A DNA stretch of 64,000 bases from assembly GCF_024349785.1 (NCBI RefSeq), contig NZ_AP018817.1, positions 2,759,501 to 2,823,500 of the forward strand, read 5' to 3'. The position numbers and the translations under genes are program-made. The DNA is from Sphingomonas bisphenolicum. GTDB lineage: Bacteria; Pseudomonadota; Alphaproteobacteria; Sphingomonadales; Sphingomonadaceae. Position 1 is the first letter of the stretch; each line of letters begins with the position of its first letter. This document shows positions 6,961 through 15,815 of this stretch, piece after piece. The notes under the pieces were generated by a model. It was not told the origin of the DNA. It did not search any database and saw nothing but the letters and a program-made list of their open reading frames with translations.

Positions 6961-9877
6961 GCGATCGCTCCTCAATGTTCCGGTCTGTGGCACGGTCCTC
7001 CGCCTTGGGCGCACGGGCTTGCCTATTCGCCGCAAGTGCCTGCAAATGACGATCGAGGGTCTCGAACAGCGATCGGGCATTGCCTGCAAGACGTCCGGCA
7101 ATTCCGCGGTCCGGCTCTCGCTGATCGAGTTTGCGCGCGAGCGCCCTACCCTCTTCCTTCCGCCGCTCCTCAACCTGTTCGAGCCTTAGACCCTTCAGCC
7201 GTGCCTCGTTCCGTGCGGCAAAGCGCCTGCTGTGATCGCGCTCCAGACGGCCCAATCCTTCGAGCGCCGATGTCTTCTCGCCGGACCGCTCTTCGAGTTT
7301 TGCGACGAGCTTCCTGGTGTCTTCCGTCCAGAGTTTGACACCGTACCGGGCGCGCGTGATGGCGGTATAAAAGTTCTGCCCATTGACGAGCGGGGAGGCC
7401 ACAGGGGCCAGCACATAGACGCGGTCATAGGTCTTCGACTGGGCGGAATACACCGTCTCCGCATAGCCATGGTCCCAAGTGGAGTGGCGTCCAAGATCGA
7501 TCTGCTGGACCCGATCCCCGCGGTCCCAGCGAACCGTCGCCATGATGCCATCGAGCCGCTCCACCGTCCCGCGTTCCGCGTTTTTGAGATCAAGCTCCTT
7601 GGTTGCCAGCCGCCACTGAATGCGATCGCCAGCGGCGAGGTTGCGATGCTCGGAAAGGAACACGTTGACCTGCGCCGCGTTGCTCGTTCGGGGATCCCAA
7701 TTGTGGATGCGCCCCTGCTCATCTGCCAATCGCACAAGCTGTCGGCCCTTCGCATCGCGGACCACGGAGACGACCCTATATTCGCCGTCACGCGCGAGGC
7801 CAGCACCGACCTGATCGCGGTTGAATTTCAGAACCTGGCCGCCGGAATAGAAGCGGGCCATCTGCTTCTCTTGGTCGCTGAGGCCGGCCGGCGTCAGCAC
7901 CCCAAGTCGGGTGTCCTCGGCTGCGACGACGCCTTCCCGTTGCAATGTCTCGCGGATCTGACTGTTGACGATGAGGCGTGTCGCATTCTCCAGAACGAGG
8001 ATATTCGTGGTTGCCCGGCTTTGAGGCTTGAGGCGCGTCCATTCTCTCACCAGCCCCTTGGCCAGTTCCTCCGCATCGCCGCCGCTGACCACCTTATCGA
8101 GATGGCCCAGCGAACCGGCATAATCACCCGCCCGCGCCTGGGTGACGGCAAGCTTCATCGCCCTGGTTTCCTGCCGCCGCGATTCAACCAGTTCGGCAGT
8201 CGCGAGCCCAAGCTTCTGCATCAGCCAGAATGCCTTTCCCTGCTCGATCGCGCCGGTCTGCCGATTGTCACCGAGCAGGATAAGCCGCGCGCCGGTCATG
8301 CGGCTGATCTCCAGCACTCGCAGCGCCTGGCGGTTTCCAAGCTGCCCCGCTTCATCGAGGATCAGGACATCCTTGCTGCTCAGGCCATGCCCGCCGCTTG
8401 CCAACAGGCTGGCGACGGTTCGGGACGCAATCTCCGCGCGATCACCCAGTTCAGCAGCAGCAGATGACGTCGGCGCAAGCGCCGTCAGCACCATCCCCGG
8501 ATGCGCGGCGTCCTTGAGGGAGCGAACCAGCATGGATTTCCCGGCCCCGGCCACACCACGCACTGCCGTTATCCGATCTCCCGACAATGCCATGTGCACG
8601 AGGGCCTGCTCCTGCGCAGGAGATAGGCCAGCACGTTCCAGAACGGGCAGCAGCCGGTCTGCGCTGGCTACCTCTCTGCCGTCTCCCAACGAGAGCGCGA
8701 GATGCTGGGTCAGCGCCTGTTCCAGCCTTACCGTCCTGCGGCTGGTTCGCCCTCGCGTGAGGATTGCGTCGCCGGTCTCCCCCCGAGTAGCGAGCAGTTT
8801 GCGGCGGCTTTCATGGTCAATCAGGAGCGGTCTCAGGTCTTCGAACCGAACCTCTCCCACATGGGAGGCAAGGCCTACGGCAATGACGCGACCAAGTGGA
8901 TTGACCGCCTCGCGCCCTTCCGATTGCCTGATCCCGAACAGGGCCGCCCGCGCTGCGTCGGCGGGTTCCACCGGGACGGGGCGCTCACCAGCCTCCATGG
9001 CCTGGGCGAGGACAGCTACAAGTTTGGGCTCATAGGGGATGAGCCGTGCATCCCAGCGATCGTGCAGCTCGTCCAGCCCGACTTTCACCTTTGGGCCGCG
9101 CGTTTCGTAAAAGCTCTGCCTACGCGCGGCCTGCCCGGAAAGGCCATGCTCAGCGGCATGAGCGTTGATCTGCTCGGCACGCTGCGACATCTCTTTGATC
9201 AATGCCTTTGGGACGCCCCTGATTTCGAACAATCCTCGGCGCGGATCGAAGTCGATCTCAAATCCATATTCCCGCAAATGGTGGGCAAGGGCGTTACGGT
9301 AGATTTGGCCGCTGGCCATCTGCTCGGCATACATGGCCCGCGTTTCGAGACTGGCCATCGGGTTGCCCGGATCGCGGTTCGTCATGTTGAGGATCACGAT
9401 ATGGGTATGCAGATGGGGGTCGAGTTCGCGGCTGGCATGCTCAGTAAAGCGTGCCCACAGGAGCCGCCCCGTCGTCTCATGAACGATTTTCCCTTCTTCC
9501 CGGCGGCGCAGCTGGGCATGTTCTTCAAGATAGGAAAGCGCTGCGTCGACAGCCTTCTCATGCGCCGCGACCATCCTCTCATCGCGAAGGGCAAGCGCCA
9601 TGATCGATACGGATTTGGGGGCGCTGATCGCAAAATCCCATCCGGGATGGTGGTCGATCCCGTCTGCCCGCCGACGCCCTAACTGCTGGTCGTCGACAGC
9701 GCCGCTGAGCAGCGCATTGAGCTGCGCGGAATCCACCTCTCCGTGCAAACCAAGCTCGCCAGCGAGCGCTCCGCCCCAGGAAGATGTCTCCGCATCTCCC
9801 TTCGTGTAATAGTCCCCGACGGTGTAATAGCGGGCGATGTTGCCCGGGGAGCCCTTGAGGCGGCGCGGATGCATCAT
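6944..9877 (-). CDS. MobF-family conjugative relaxase-helicase (TrwC/TraI-like)
   Basis: A 977-aa relaxase that would nick one strand at oriT, stay bound to the 5' end and unwind the DNA. The N-terminus has paired active-site tyrosines (YYTVGDYY, Tyr17/18 and 23/24), and the metal-binding three-histidine motif HLHTH sits at 155-159; both define MobF. The RecD-like helicase part starts near residue 415, with Walker A GVAGAGKS (441-448), Walker B VLILDEAGQ (about 504-512) and a UvrD/RecD-type C-terminal motif ending in FYTAITRARYGVKLW. The length is normal for the TrwC subgroup (R388 TrwC 966 aa) and much shorter than F TraI. Its ATG overlaps the coupling-protein stop by 4 bp (ATGA), and its end overlaps the lytic transglycosylase. 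Confidence 0.95.
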   Translation of the reverse strand: MMHPRRLKGSPGNIARYYTVGDYYTKGDAETSSWGGALAGELGLHGEVDSAQLNALLSGAVDDQQLGRRRADGIDHHPGWDFAISAPKSVSIMALALRDERMVAAHEKAVDAALSYLEEHAQLRRREEGKIVHETTGRLLWARFTEHASRELDPHLHTHIVILNMTNRDPGNPMASLETRAMYAEQMASGQIYRNALAHHLREYGFEIDFDPRRGLFEIRGVPKALIKEMSQRAEQINAHAAEHGLSGQAARRQSFYETRGPKVKVGLDELHDRWDARLIPYEPKLVAVLAQAMEAGERPVPVEPADAARAALFGIRQSEGREAVNPLGRVIAVGLASHVGEVRFEDLRPLLIDHESRRKLLATRGETGDAILTRGRTSRRTVRLEQALTQHLALSLGDGREVASADRLLPVLERAGLSPAQEQALVHMALSGDRITAVRGVAGAGKSMLVRSLKDAAHPGMVLTALAPTSSAAAELGDRAEIASRTVASLLASGGHGLSSKDVLILDEAGQLGNRQALRVLEISRMTGARLILLGDNRQTGAIEQGKAFWLMQKLGLATAELVESRRQETRAMKLAVTQARAGDYAGSLGHLDKVVSGGDAEELAKGLVREWTRLKPQSRATTNILVLENATRLIVNSQIRETLQREGVVAAEDTRLGVLTPAGLSDQEKQMARFYSGGQVLKFNRDQVGAGLARDGEYRVVSVVRDAKGRQLVRLADEQGRIHNWDPRTSNAAQVNVFLSEHRNLAAGDRIQWRLATKELDLKNAERGTVERLDGIMATVRWDRGDRVQQIDLGRHSTWDHGYAETVYSAQSKTYDRVYVLAPVASPLVNGQNFYTAITRARYGVKLWTEDTRKLVAKLEERSGEKTSALEGLGRLERDHSRRFAARNEARLKGLRLEQVEERRKEEGRALARKLDQREPDRGIAGRLAGNARSLFETLDRHLQALAANRQARAPKAEDRATDRNIEERSHGHDR

Positions 9878-11877
9878 GCCGGCCTCGCATCGTCACGCTC
9901 ACCGTTGGAACGGCTATGCTTGTGGAGGTTGAAACCACTCCTTGGCCCAAGGAGCTTGGGCGGTTCGGCGTTCGAGGTGTCCCCATCCTGCTTCGGAATT
10001 TCGTTGCCCTTATGCGCAGGCGGTTCACCCGCAGTTGCTTCTTCGGGTGAGCTGCCGTCCAAGGGCAGCTGCGGTGTGGGCGGCGCTTCCTTTTCGGCGC
10101 GACGGCGCTTTTTCTGCGACACCTTTTCGGGGTGGGGTGGAGCGTTGCCCTCGTCGAACCTCCTCGCAGGTTCCGTTCGCTCGACGAACGCCGGCTCAAT
10201 CGTTGGCAGCCCATTGTACCGATCCCGGAAATGAACGACGGGCAGATTTCTTCCGAACCGGAGAAACCCAGACAGGTTGGGAAGGTTCGTGACCTCAGTG
10301 TGCATGACCAGCGGGCGGGTGACCTGCATGCGGGAGAGATTGACGCCGTCCCGCATGTCGTTGACCCCATAGGACATCCCCTCATTGGCCTCGACCTGCT
10401 CGACCTGGCCCAAATTCTCCGAAACGTGCTTGGCGGTGGGGGTATCGTTCGCCCGCAGCGCCACCCAGGTCGAACAATAGCCGGTGATCGCGGCCGCGTC
10501 CTGGATGCCATAGGTTGCCTCCAGCTGCGGGTAGGACTGGAACCCCAATATGCCGCATCCGCCATATTTGCGGGCGCGCGCCAGGAAATCGCTGAGCGAC
10601 GGCAGCCTTTGGAGCGTCGGCAACTCGTCGATGACGCAGTAGAGGCGGCGCTTCTGATCAGGCGGAAGGCTCATGATCGCGCTGATCGCGATGTCGAGCC
10701 AGACCGTCACGAGCGGTCGCAGGGAAGGGAGTTGATCGGCTTTCACCGTGATGAAAAGCCAGCTGTCATCCTCTTCATTGGCCACCCAGTCGCGCACCGA
10801 GAAGCCATCCAATGTGTCGTCGAGATAAGAGAAGCTGCGCATGACAGAAGCCAGCTCCGCGCGAATACCGGCGGAGGTCCGGTCCCCCTCCATCGAGATG
10901 AAGGCGGCGGCATCCGTTCCTTCGGCGAAGGCAGCCAGTGTCTTCAAAGGACTGCGCAAAAGCGTGTCGAGCAAGACCGAAATGAGCATCTGCTTGTTCT
11001 TCGCAAGCTTGCGGAAGACGGCGACCAACGTACCTCGCGCCGCCTTCGCCCAGAACGGATCGCCCCCCTTATCCGGTATCGTCGATTCCGCAATTTGATC
11101 ATAATGATAGTCGCGCGGCACATCGACCCAAGGGGACCAGCTGTCGGCTCGGGCGTCGAGCGGGTTGAGCAATATGTCATGCCCGGGCCGGTAGAATTTC
11201 TCGACGAAGGTACCGGCCGTATCGAACACGATCGCCCGGCAACCTTTCCCACGCATCCCCGCCAGCATCTTGACGATGATGTTGGTCTTGCCTGTTCCTG
11301 GCGCCCCGCAGATCAAGATGTGCTCAGGCTCAAACTCTTCAGGGACCGGCACGCCGCCGATGGCGAAGCTTCCCCGCTTCGATCGCCACAGCAGGCGGCG
11401 GAGCTGCCGGGCCGTCCCGAACCGGGCGCCGCGGATGAACTGATTGGAACCAAGTCCCTTCCCCGTTCGCGTGAAATAAAACCAGGCCCACAGAAGCATA
11501 AGCGCTGCGAAGGCACCTGATAGCGCGGCGCCATAGATCAGATGCTGCTCCATCGCCTGCATGGTCTTCTTCGCGATAGGAGAGGCCAGCAGCGCGTCCG
11601 AGTTCGTCCAGTATTGGCGCCCAGCCGGGGTCCTGAACAGGATCGGCGCACCACCCGGCACGTCGCTTTTCAGCGTAGCTTCGGCGATCTTCATCGCGAC
11701 GAAGCGCTGATAGTCGCTGGATTTTTCGAGCACATACCATATGATGCCACCGACCCAGATCGCGAGACCGGCAATCGAAGTCTGGAAGAAGACCTGGGTG
11801 GTCATCCTCACATTGTGGACGATGGCCTGGCCACCCCGGGTCCAGGAGCCCAAAGTGTCGTTGCGAAAGATGCTCAT
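9874..11877 (-). CDS. Type IV coupling protein (TraD/TrwB-like ATPase)
   Basis: A 667-aa inner-membrane ATPase that delivers the relaxosome to the type IV secretion channel. Two N-terminal membrane segments are visible (about 30-50 and 112-135) with a periplasmic loop between them. The cytoplasmic motor has Walker A GAPGTGKTN (191-199) and Walker B YCVIDELPT (413-421). After about residue 590 the tail is a low-complexity, Pro/Glu/Lys-rich stretch likely to contact partner proteins. It overlaps the small ribbon-helix-helix gene upstream and the relaxase gene downstream by 4 bp each, so the three are translationally coupled. No mating-pore genes lie in the window, so the element is either mobilisable only or carries its pore genes outside. 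Confidence 0.95.
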   Translation of the reverse strand: MSIFRNDTLGSWTRGGQAIVHNVRMTTQVFFQTSIAGLAIWVGGIIWYVLEKSSDYQRFVAMKIAEATLKSDVPGGAPILFRTPAGRQYWTNSDALLASPIAKKTMQAMEQHLIYGAALSGAFAALMLLWAWFYFTRTGKGLGSNQFIRGARFGTARQLRRLLWRSKRGSFAIGGVPVPEEFEPEHILICGAPGTGKTNIIVKMLAGMRGKGCRAIVFDTAGTFVEKFYRPGHDILLNPLDARADSWSPWVDVPRDYHYDQIAESTIPDKGGDPFWAKAARGTLVAVFRKLAKNKQMLISVLLDTLLRSPLKTLAAFAEGTDAAAFISMEGDRTSAGIRAELASVMRSFSYLDDTLDGFSVRDWVANEEDDSWLFITVKADQLPSLRPLVTVWLDIAISAIMSLPPDQKRRLYCVIDELPTLQRLPSLSDFLARARKYGGCGILGFQSYPQLEATYGIQDAAAITGYCSTWVALRANDTPTAKHVSENLGQVEQVEANEGMSYGVNDMRDGVNLSRMQVTRPLVMHTEVTNLPNLSGFLRFGRNLPVVHFRDRYNGLPTIEPAFVERTEPARRFDEGNAPPHPEKVSQKKRRRAEKEAPPTPQLPLDGSSPEEATAGEPPAHKGNEIPKQDGDTSNAEPPKLLGPRSGFNLHKHSRSNGERDDARPA

Positions 11878-12176
11878 AGCGCACCATCCTCGGGCGCGAG
11901 CAGGCCCCTTTCGAGGAGCAGGGCGCGGGCATCGTCCATGCCCTTCTGGAGGATGTCGGGGCGCCGCGTTCCGACCGATGCGGCCAAAATGGCGAACACC
12001 TGAATGAGGGTCGCCTGCACCTCATCGAAGCGACCATGATAACCGCCGGCATCAATGCCTTCGAAGCGATCAAGGATGTCGCGGACATATTCGGGGAGGC
12101 TGAGCCGCGCCGATCGGGCGCCGGCGACGAGACGCCCGTGGAGAGCGTCCTTCAATCTGATATTGATCCTGGGCAA
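11874..12176 (-). CDS. Ribbon-helix-helix relaxosome accessory protein
   Basis: A 100-aa protein whose first 45 residues (PRINIRLKDALHGRLVAGA, then LSLPEYVRDIL) look like a ribbon-helix-helix DNA-binding fold: a short basic strand followed by two helices. The C-terminal half is helical and may mediate oligomerisation. In MobF systems the gene directly upstream of the coupling protein (for example trwA in R388) encodes such a protein, which binds oriT, stimulates nicking and represses its own operon (family knowledge). Here it is the first gene of the transfer operon and directly borders the repeat-rich gap at 12177-12658. That position is why I place oriT there. I do not claim orthology with TrwA. 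Confidence 0.75.
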   Translation of the reverse strand: MPRINIRLKDALHGRLVAGARSARLSLPEYVRDILDRFEGIDAGGYHGRFDEVQATLIQVFAILAASVGTRRPDILQKGMDDARALLLERGLLAPEDGAL

Positions 12177-12658
12177 GCGCCGAACTCCTGTTCGTTGCCT
12201 GTCCAGATGGGGTGAAGCCCGGGCGTTATACGCCGATTTTCAGGCGATCTCAACGCCTTACGATGAGCAAACGCGGCACCGACATGGTGCCAAAGCTTAT
12301 CAGTCACTTAGCCCTGAATTGCCTTCATATGGTGACCATTTGGTGCCAGCTCCCTATGAAGAAAGCGACATCGGCACCGGCTGGCACCTGGCCGAAACCC
12401 GCAGAAAACCTAGCGATTCGCGCCCGCAGCACCCGTGCGTACGGTGCATTACAAAACGCCCCGGGCGTGAGTACCCCTTTCGCAGCGCCCCGCCGCTGCG
12501 CCAGCCTCGTGCCGGAAGGCGCGGGGCTTCCCCGAAGGGGTCTCTCTCCCCGGCGGCACGCCGGCCGATTCCCCGATTGTCGCAACGAGTTGCGTTCATG
12601 GCCATGATCCTCGATATTGGAATTGGCGGGCAGACCATCCGACTTGAAAGGATGATCA
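12177..12658. promoter_or_regulatory. Candidate oriT and divergent promoter region
   Basis: A 482-bp non-coding gap between the transfer operon (leftward) and a small rightward gene. It has several inverted repeats built on the hexamer GGCACC/GGTGCC. There is a perfect pair at 12275-12291 (arms GGCACC, 5-nt spacer), single copies at 12342-12347, 12373-12378 and 12383-12388, and a 5-bp pair GCACC/GGTGC at 12429-12447. A palindrome ATGGTGACCAT lies at 12329-12339 and an IR GGCGT-TAT-ACGCC at 12222-12234. A GC-rich hairpin (CCGGCG-GCA-CGCCGG) lies at 12550-12564. Location next to relaxase, coupling and ribbon-helix-helix genes plus these repeats fit an origin of transfer. The nic site cannot be named from sequence alone. 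Confidence 0.6.
12275..12291. repeat. Perfect inverted repeat GGCACC-N5-GGTGCC
   Basis: Six-base arms with spacer GACAT. This is the best-formed of the GGCACC/GGTGCC copies in the putative oriT and a plausible binding site for the ribbon-helix-helix protein or the relaxase. The string CGACAT also occurs next to the later copy at 12373. Confidence 0.7.
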
Positions 12659-12919
12659 ATGCCAAAGTTGAATGACCGCGACCGGCTTGCCGACCTCGAA
12701 GCGCGCCAGACGAAAATTGCGGAAGAGATCCTTGATGCCCGCCGCGCTCTGCGCGGCAAATATGCCTCCATCCTGAGCGATATGGCGGTCGAGAAGCTAA
12801 GCGAAAAAGACTTTCGCGAGCTCGTCCAGCACGCGATCCGGCTGGGTGGACCAGCCTCTATTACTGCGCTGAAGGGCATTGCACCGACGGCAAAATCTCA
12901 ACCGGAAAAGCGCCCGTAG
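12659..12919 (+). CDS. Small helical protein, TraC/DUF6437-like
   Basis: An 86-aa protein starting MPKLNDRDRLADLEAR. It has a predicted N-terminal coiled coil (residues 5-30), a basic middle (ARRALRGKYASI) and a C-terminal helix. AAGGA precedes the ATG by 7 nt. I associate this sequence type with small proteins encoded beside oriT on alphaproteobacterial plasmids (TraC-like, DUF6437); that naming is from memory and tentative. It is transcribed away from the transfer operon across the putative oriT, the arrangement seen for oriT-flanking accessory genes. Function unknown; relaxosome assembly is the likely theme. Confidence 0.6.
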   Translation: MPKLNDRDRLADLEARQTKIAEEILDARRALRGKYASILSDMAVEKLSEKDFRELVQHAIRLGGPASITALKGIAPTAKSQPEKRP

Positions 12920-13104
12920 GGCGTCCCTGCGACGAGCACGGCGAAGCCGCGCGCAGAAGGCCCGCGTTCCTTGAGAGCGCGGCATCGTTGCCCGACGGGA
13001 CGGGCGCGCAGCGCCTGTCCTTGAGGGCAACGACATAGAGCGACAGACAAAAAAAGCGGGAGCTATCGGGCATGACCCCGACTGCTCCCGCATCCTTCGT
13101 GACT

Positions 13105-14088
13105 TCAGGAAGCCCAGTGCGCAGGGCCTCCATAAAGCGAGAGCAGCACCGGCGCGACACCGATGGAACGCATCACCCTTACCAGTTGAGCCTGAACGCC
13201 GCTTCCTTCCGCGACGATCGCCTCGACGGGTCGCAGCCGCGCAATCTGGTCGTTGCGCACGAACCCGGCGCGGTTGCCCCACCGTGCCTTGTCGATGCCC
13301 AGCTTCACCACCGGCGTCTTGGTCTTTGCCGCCCATGCCTCGGCAATCGCGTCGCCGCCGCTATTCTGCGCGGTGGTGAGCAGCACCATCTGGGGCCGGG
13401 TCGCCTTGGCCCTCGACAGCGCCTTCCAGATCGGCTCGGAGTCCGCCCACTGGCTACCGCCCGAGAACACGACCAGCGGACCTTCAGGATGATGCTGTCC
13501 GATACGGCGCTGGCGGCGCGCGGCCAGATAGTCTGACCCGTTGATGACGCTCGCAGTCCGCTTGGAAGACACCAGCGTCGCCCTTGGCGCAGACCAGGGT
13601 TTGCCGGTTTCGTTATGATACACCGCCGCGGCATGGTCCCGCATACAGGCCAGTGCGTCCGCAGCCTCGTCGAGAAACGCCAGTTCCTCGTGCGCGCGCT
13701 CCAGCTCTATGGAATGGATTTCGCTGCCATCAGCCTGCCGGAGAAGGTCGCGCATTTGCCTTGCTGCGCCGTCGGCTTGACCCGCCGCCTGATCGCTCAC
13801 TCGGTGGAAACTGTGGACGATGCCCCATGCGATGCGTCCTGCCACTTTGTCCAGCCTGCTGTCCCGCAGAACATCGAAGAGCGTCGTGACTATCAGCTCG
13901 ACCGCGAGTTGGACTTGCGTTGCGTCAGGCATTTGCTCGGTGCGTCCATCGTCGTCCCTGCTGACCCGGACGCCATCTAGGTCCGTCTCGAATGCTTCAA
14001 CAAAGCTGTCGGACGTGACCGCGCTTTCGTCGGCAATGAAGGCTGCAATCTCGGTGAAGCTGCGGACGGAACGGAATGCCTTGGTCAT
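13105..14088 (-). CDS. DUF2493 domain protein (SLOG-like), copy 1
   Basis: The start is the ATG at 14088, chosen because a perfect AAGGAGG ends 5 nt upstream; the frame extends further but without such a site. The product is 327 aa. The N-terminal half is helical and variable. The C-terminal ~125 residues form a Rossmann-like DUF2493 domain: GPLVVFSGGSQWAD, then MVLLTTAQNSGGDAIAEAWA, and a final VEAIVAEGSGVQAQLVRVM nucleotide-loop-like motif. DUF2493/SLOG proteins are thought to bind or process nucleotide ligands, but no activity is established for these plasmid-type members. A paralogue sits at 14722 on the same strand. Confidence 0.8.
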   Translation of the reverse strand: MTKAFRSVRSFTEIAAFIADESAVTSDSFVEAFETDLDGVRVSRDDDGRTEQMPDATQVQLAVELIVTTLFDVLRDSRLDKVAGRIAWGIVHSFHRVSDQAAGQADGAARQMRDLLRQADGSEIHSIELERAHEELAFLDEAADALACMRDHAAAVYHNETGKPWSAPRATLVSSKRTASVINGSDYLAARRQRRIGQHHPEGPLVVFSGGSQWADSEPIWKALSRAKATRPQMVLLTTAQNSGGDAIAEAWAAKTKTPVVKLGIDKARWGNRAGFVRNDQIARLRPVEAIVAEGSGVQAQLVRVMRSIGVAPVLLSLYGGPAHWAS

Positions 14089-14331
14089 GAGAACCTCCTT
14101 TGATTGAAAGAGGTCTTCCCCCTGCACGGGCTCCGAGTGACGGGGTCAAGGATCGGGGCGCAGCCCCGACCGCAAAGCGGCGATGGGGGTCACGATTTTT
14201 TTCGGCATGCGCCCCGGTAGGCATGAACGGACTGCCGCCCGCCTGCCGAAAAAAATGGTGGGGCCCCGTCGTCCTTGAGGCCGGCGCTGTTCCCGTGCCA
14301 CGATTAAAAGACTTGAGAGAAGAAGTGTGGC

Positions 14332-14366
14332 AGCGCCCCAGGGGGCTCGACGCCCCCTGGGGCGCT
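14332..14366. repeat. Perfect 15-bp-stem hairpin
   Basis: The arms 14332-14346 and 14352-14366 are exact reverse complements (AGCGCCCCAGGGGGC and its complement) around a 5-nt loop, TCGAC. No T-run follows on either strand, so it is not a standard intrinsic terminator. It lies in a ~400-bp gap (14089-14494) between DUF2493 copy 1 and the DUF6117 gene, both on the minus strand. Smaller GC hairpins (GGGGC-GCA-GCCCC near 14157) are in the same gap. It could act in the mRNA as a stabiliser or attenuator, or as a single-strand feature during plasmid transfer. Confidence 0.8.
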
Positions 14367-14494
14367 ATGATCCTCGCGCGACATGTGCCCAAGCGCCCAT
14401 CTGACAGTGCCCAGGCACCTGCATCGACAAAAAAACGGACCGCTCGTCCAAATGGCTGCGGTCCCGAGGTCGATCTGGACGTCGTCGTCCGCCG

Positions 14495-14710
14495 TCAGAT
14501 CGGCGGCCGGTAGGCGTCGTAAGGGTTGCCTTCCGCGAGATGGCCGAACGGGGTCATGAGATAGGCCCCCTCCTCCCGCCCGACTGCGCAGATCACGTAA
14601 CGCGGTTCCCCTGATGCTGCGTCCTGGCATTCCATAAGGGCGAGATTTCCATCTTCCGCAGCCCGAAGAAGCGTCTGGAAGTTAGCGCTAAGATAGTCAG
14701 GTATCGCCAT
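14495..14710 (-). CDS. DUF6117-like small protein
   Basis: A 71-aa protein starting MAIPDYLSANFQTLL; the ATG at 14710 is preceded by GGGAGGA at 6 nt. It contains CQDAASGEPRYVICAV and ends NPYDAYRPPI. I recognise this as the DUF6117 type, common on alphaproteobacterial plasmids and islands; its function is unknown. It is encoded 12 bp downstream of DUF2493 copy 2 on the same strand, so the two are probably cotranscribed. Confidence 0.75.
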   Translation of the reverse strand: MAIPDYLSANFQTLLRAAEDGNLALMECQDAASGEPRYVICAVGREEGAYLMTPFGHLAEGNPYDAYRPPI

Positions 14711-14721
14711 GCTATCCTCCC

Positions 14722-15732
14722 TCATTGGCCCCCGCGGGAAGCGCGCGTTGGGAACCTCACGGCGTCAGCGGCCTGGTCTGCCTTGCGCAACGCGTGGATC
14801 GGAACATTGGCCTGGCGGAGCAGCTGGTAGAGATTGGCCTGGACGCCTGAACCCTCGCAGAGCACTGCCTCGACCGGCTTCAAATCAAGGATCTTGCGAT
14901 TGCGGGTAAAGGCGGTCTTCCGCCCGGTTCCATATAGGCCATAGCGCACGACGGGCACTTCAACGCCGGTGCGAGCAGCCCAGGCCGCAGCAATCTGGTC
15001 CACGCCGCGACGCTGCCCGGTCGTAACCAAAGTCATATGGGAAACCCGCGCGTGGATGGCGTCGAGACGCGACCATATCGCCTGCCAGTCGTGCCAGTCG
15101 GCAGGACCGGTGACAACCACGATCGGCCCCTGTGGCAGGTGCCGTTCTCGCTGTTCCAGCTGTCGGGCACGTAGGAAGTCGACCGCAGCGATCTGGCTGG
15201 CGCTTGATGCAGAAGAGGCTCGCGTGCCTTTAGCCGGCGACCAAGGCCAGCCTGACTGCGCCCGGTACATTTCCGCGGCATAGTCGCGCATGCATTCAAT
15301 GGCCTGCCGCTGCTCGGCGACCGACTGACACTGAAGCTGCTTTTCTTCGAGCGAGCGGGCATAGATCTCGCTACCTTCAGGGTCTCGCGCCAGTTCCCCC
15401 AATTCCCTTGCATAGCTGTCCTCGCGCTTTTCGAGTTTCCCGGCGAGAAAGTGGAAGCTGTTGACGAAACCCCATGCGATATCGGGTGCCAATGGCTCCA
15501 GACGAGTACCGGTGAAGAGGTCGAAGATCGCAGCGATGATCCCGCCGCATTCGGCCTGGGCCGCGATTGGCTCCGGCATCTCATGCTCCGCGGGCGCGTC
15601 TCCGGGCTCGGCGATTGTAAGCGGCATTGGGTCGCCAAAGGCCGCCTGATACTCCGGCGTCGCGACCATTTGTGCGTAGAGGGTGGGCAAGTCAGCAAAT
15701 CGATCGATGCTGTGGCGCAGGGCAGTAGCCAT
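14722..15732 (-). CDS. DUF2493 domain protein (SLOG-like), copy 2
   Basis: A 336-aa paralogue of the protein at 13105. I use the ATG at 15732, with GGAAAGG 9 nt upstream; the ATG at 15741 would sit directly on that site. The C-terminal DUF2493 domain is conserved: GPIVVVTGPADWHD, MTLVTTGQRRGVDQIAAAWAAR, then KTAFTRNRKILDLKP and VEAVLCEGSGVQANLY. The N-terminal halves also share the pattern AWG-V-SFH...ECMRDYAAEMY, so the copies arose by duplication of the whole gene. The SGG to TGP change at the start of the domain may mean different ligand binding. It heads a block with DUF6117, downstream of DUF736. Confidence 0.8.
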   Translation of the reverse strand: MATALRHSIDRFADLPTLYAQMVATPEYQAAFGDPMPLTIAEPGDAPAEHEMPEPIAAQAECGGIIAAIFDLFTGTRLEPLAPDIAWGFVNSFHFLAGKLEKREDSYARELGELARDPEGSEIYARSLEEKQLQCQSVAEQRQAIECMRDYAAEMYRAQSGWPWSPAKGTRASSASSASQIAAVDFLRARQLEQRERHLPQGPIVVVTGPADWHDWQAIWSRLDAIHARVSHMTLVTTGQRRGVDQIAAAWAARTGVEVPVVRYGLYGTGRKTAFTRNRKILDLKPVEAVLCEGSGVQANLYQLLRQANVPIHALRKADQAADAVRFPTRASRGGQ

Positions 15733-15815
15733 GATGCGCATCCTTTCCAAAATCGGCAGACAAAAAGAAAGGCCGGAGGAGGCTGTGCTCCCCCGACCCA
15801 TGACGCACAAAGACC

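Noticed and set aside
7232..9682. Long plus-strand frames opposite the relaxase
   Set aside because: They are mirror frames of the well-identified relaxase-helicase and lack any recognisable fold.
10132..11520. Plus-strand 462-codon frame opposite the coupling protein
   Set aside because: Antisense shadow of the TraD-like gene; no ribosome site or motif.
14100..14513. Plus-strand 137-codon frame in the gap with the 15-bp hairpin
   Set aside because: It runs through the perfect hairpin and the end of the DUF6117 gene; composition is Ala/Arg/Pro-rich without motifs. No support as a gene.
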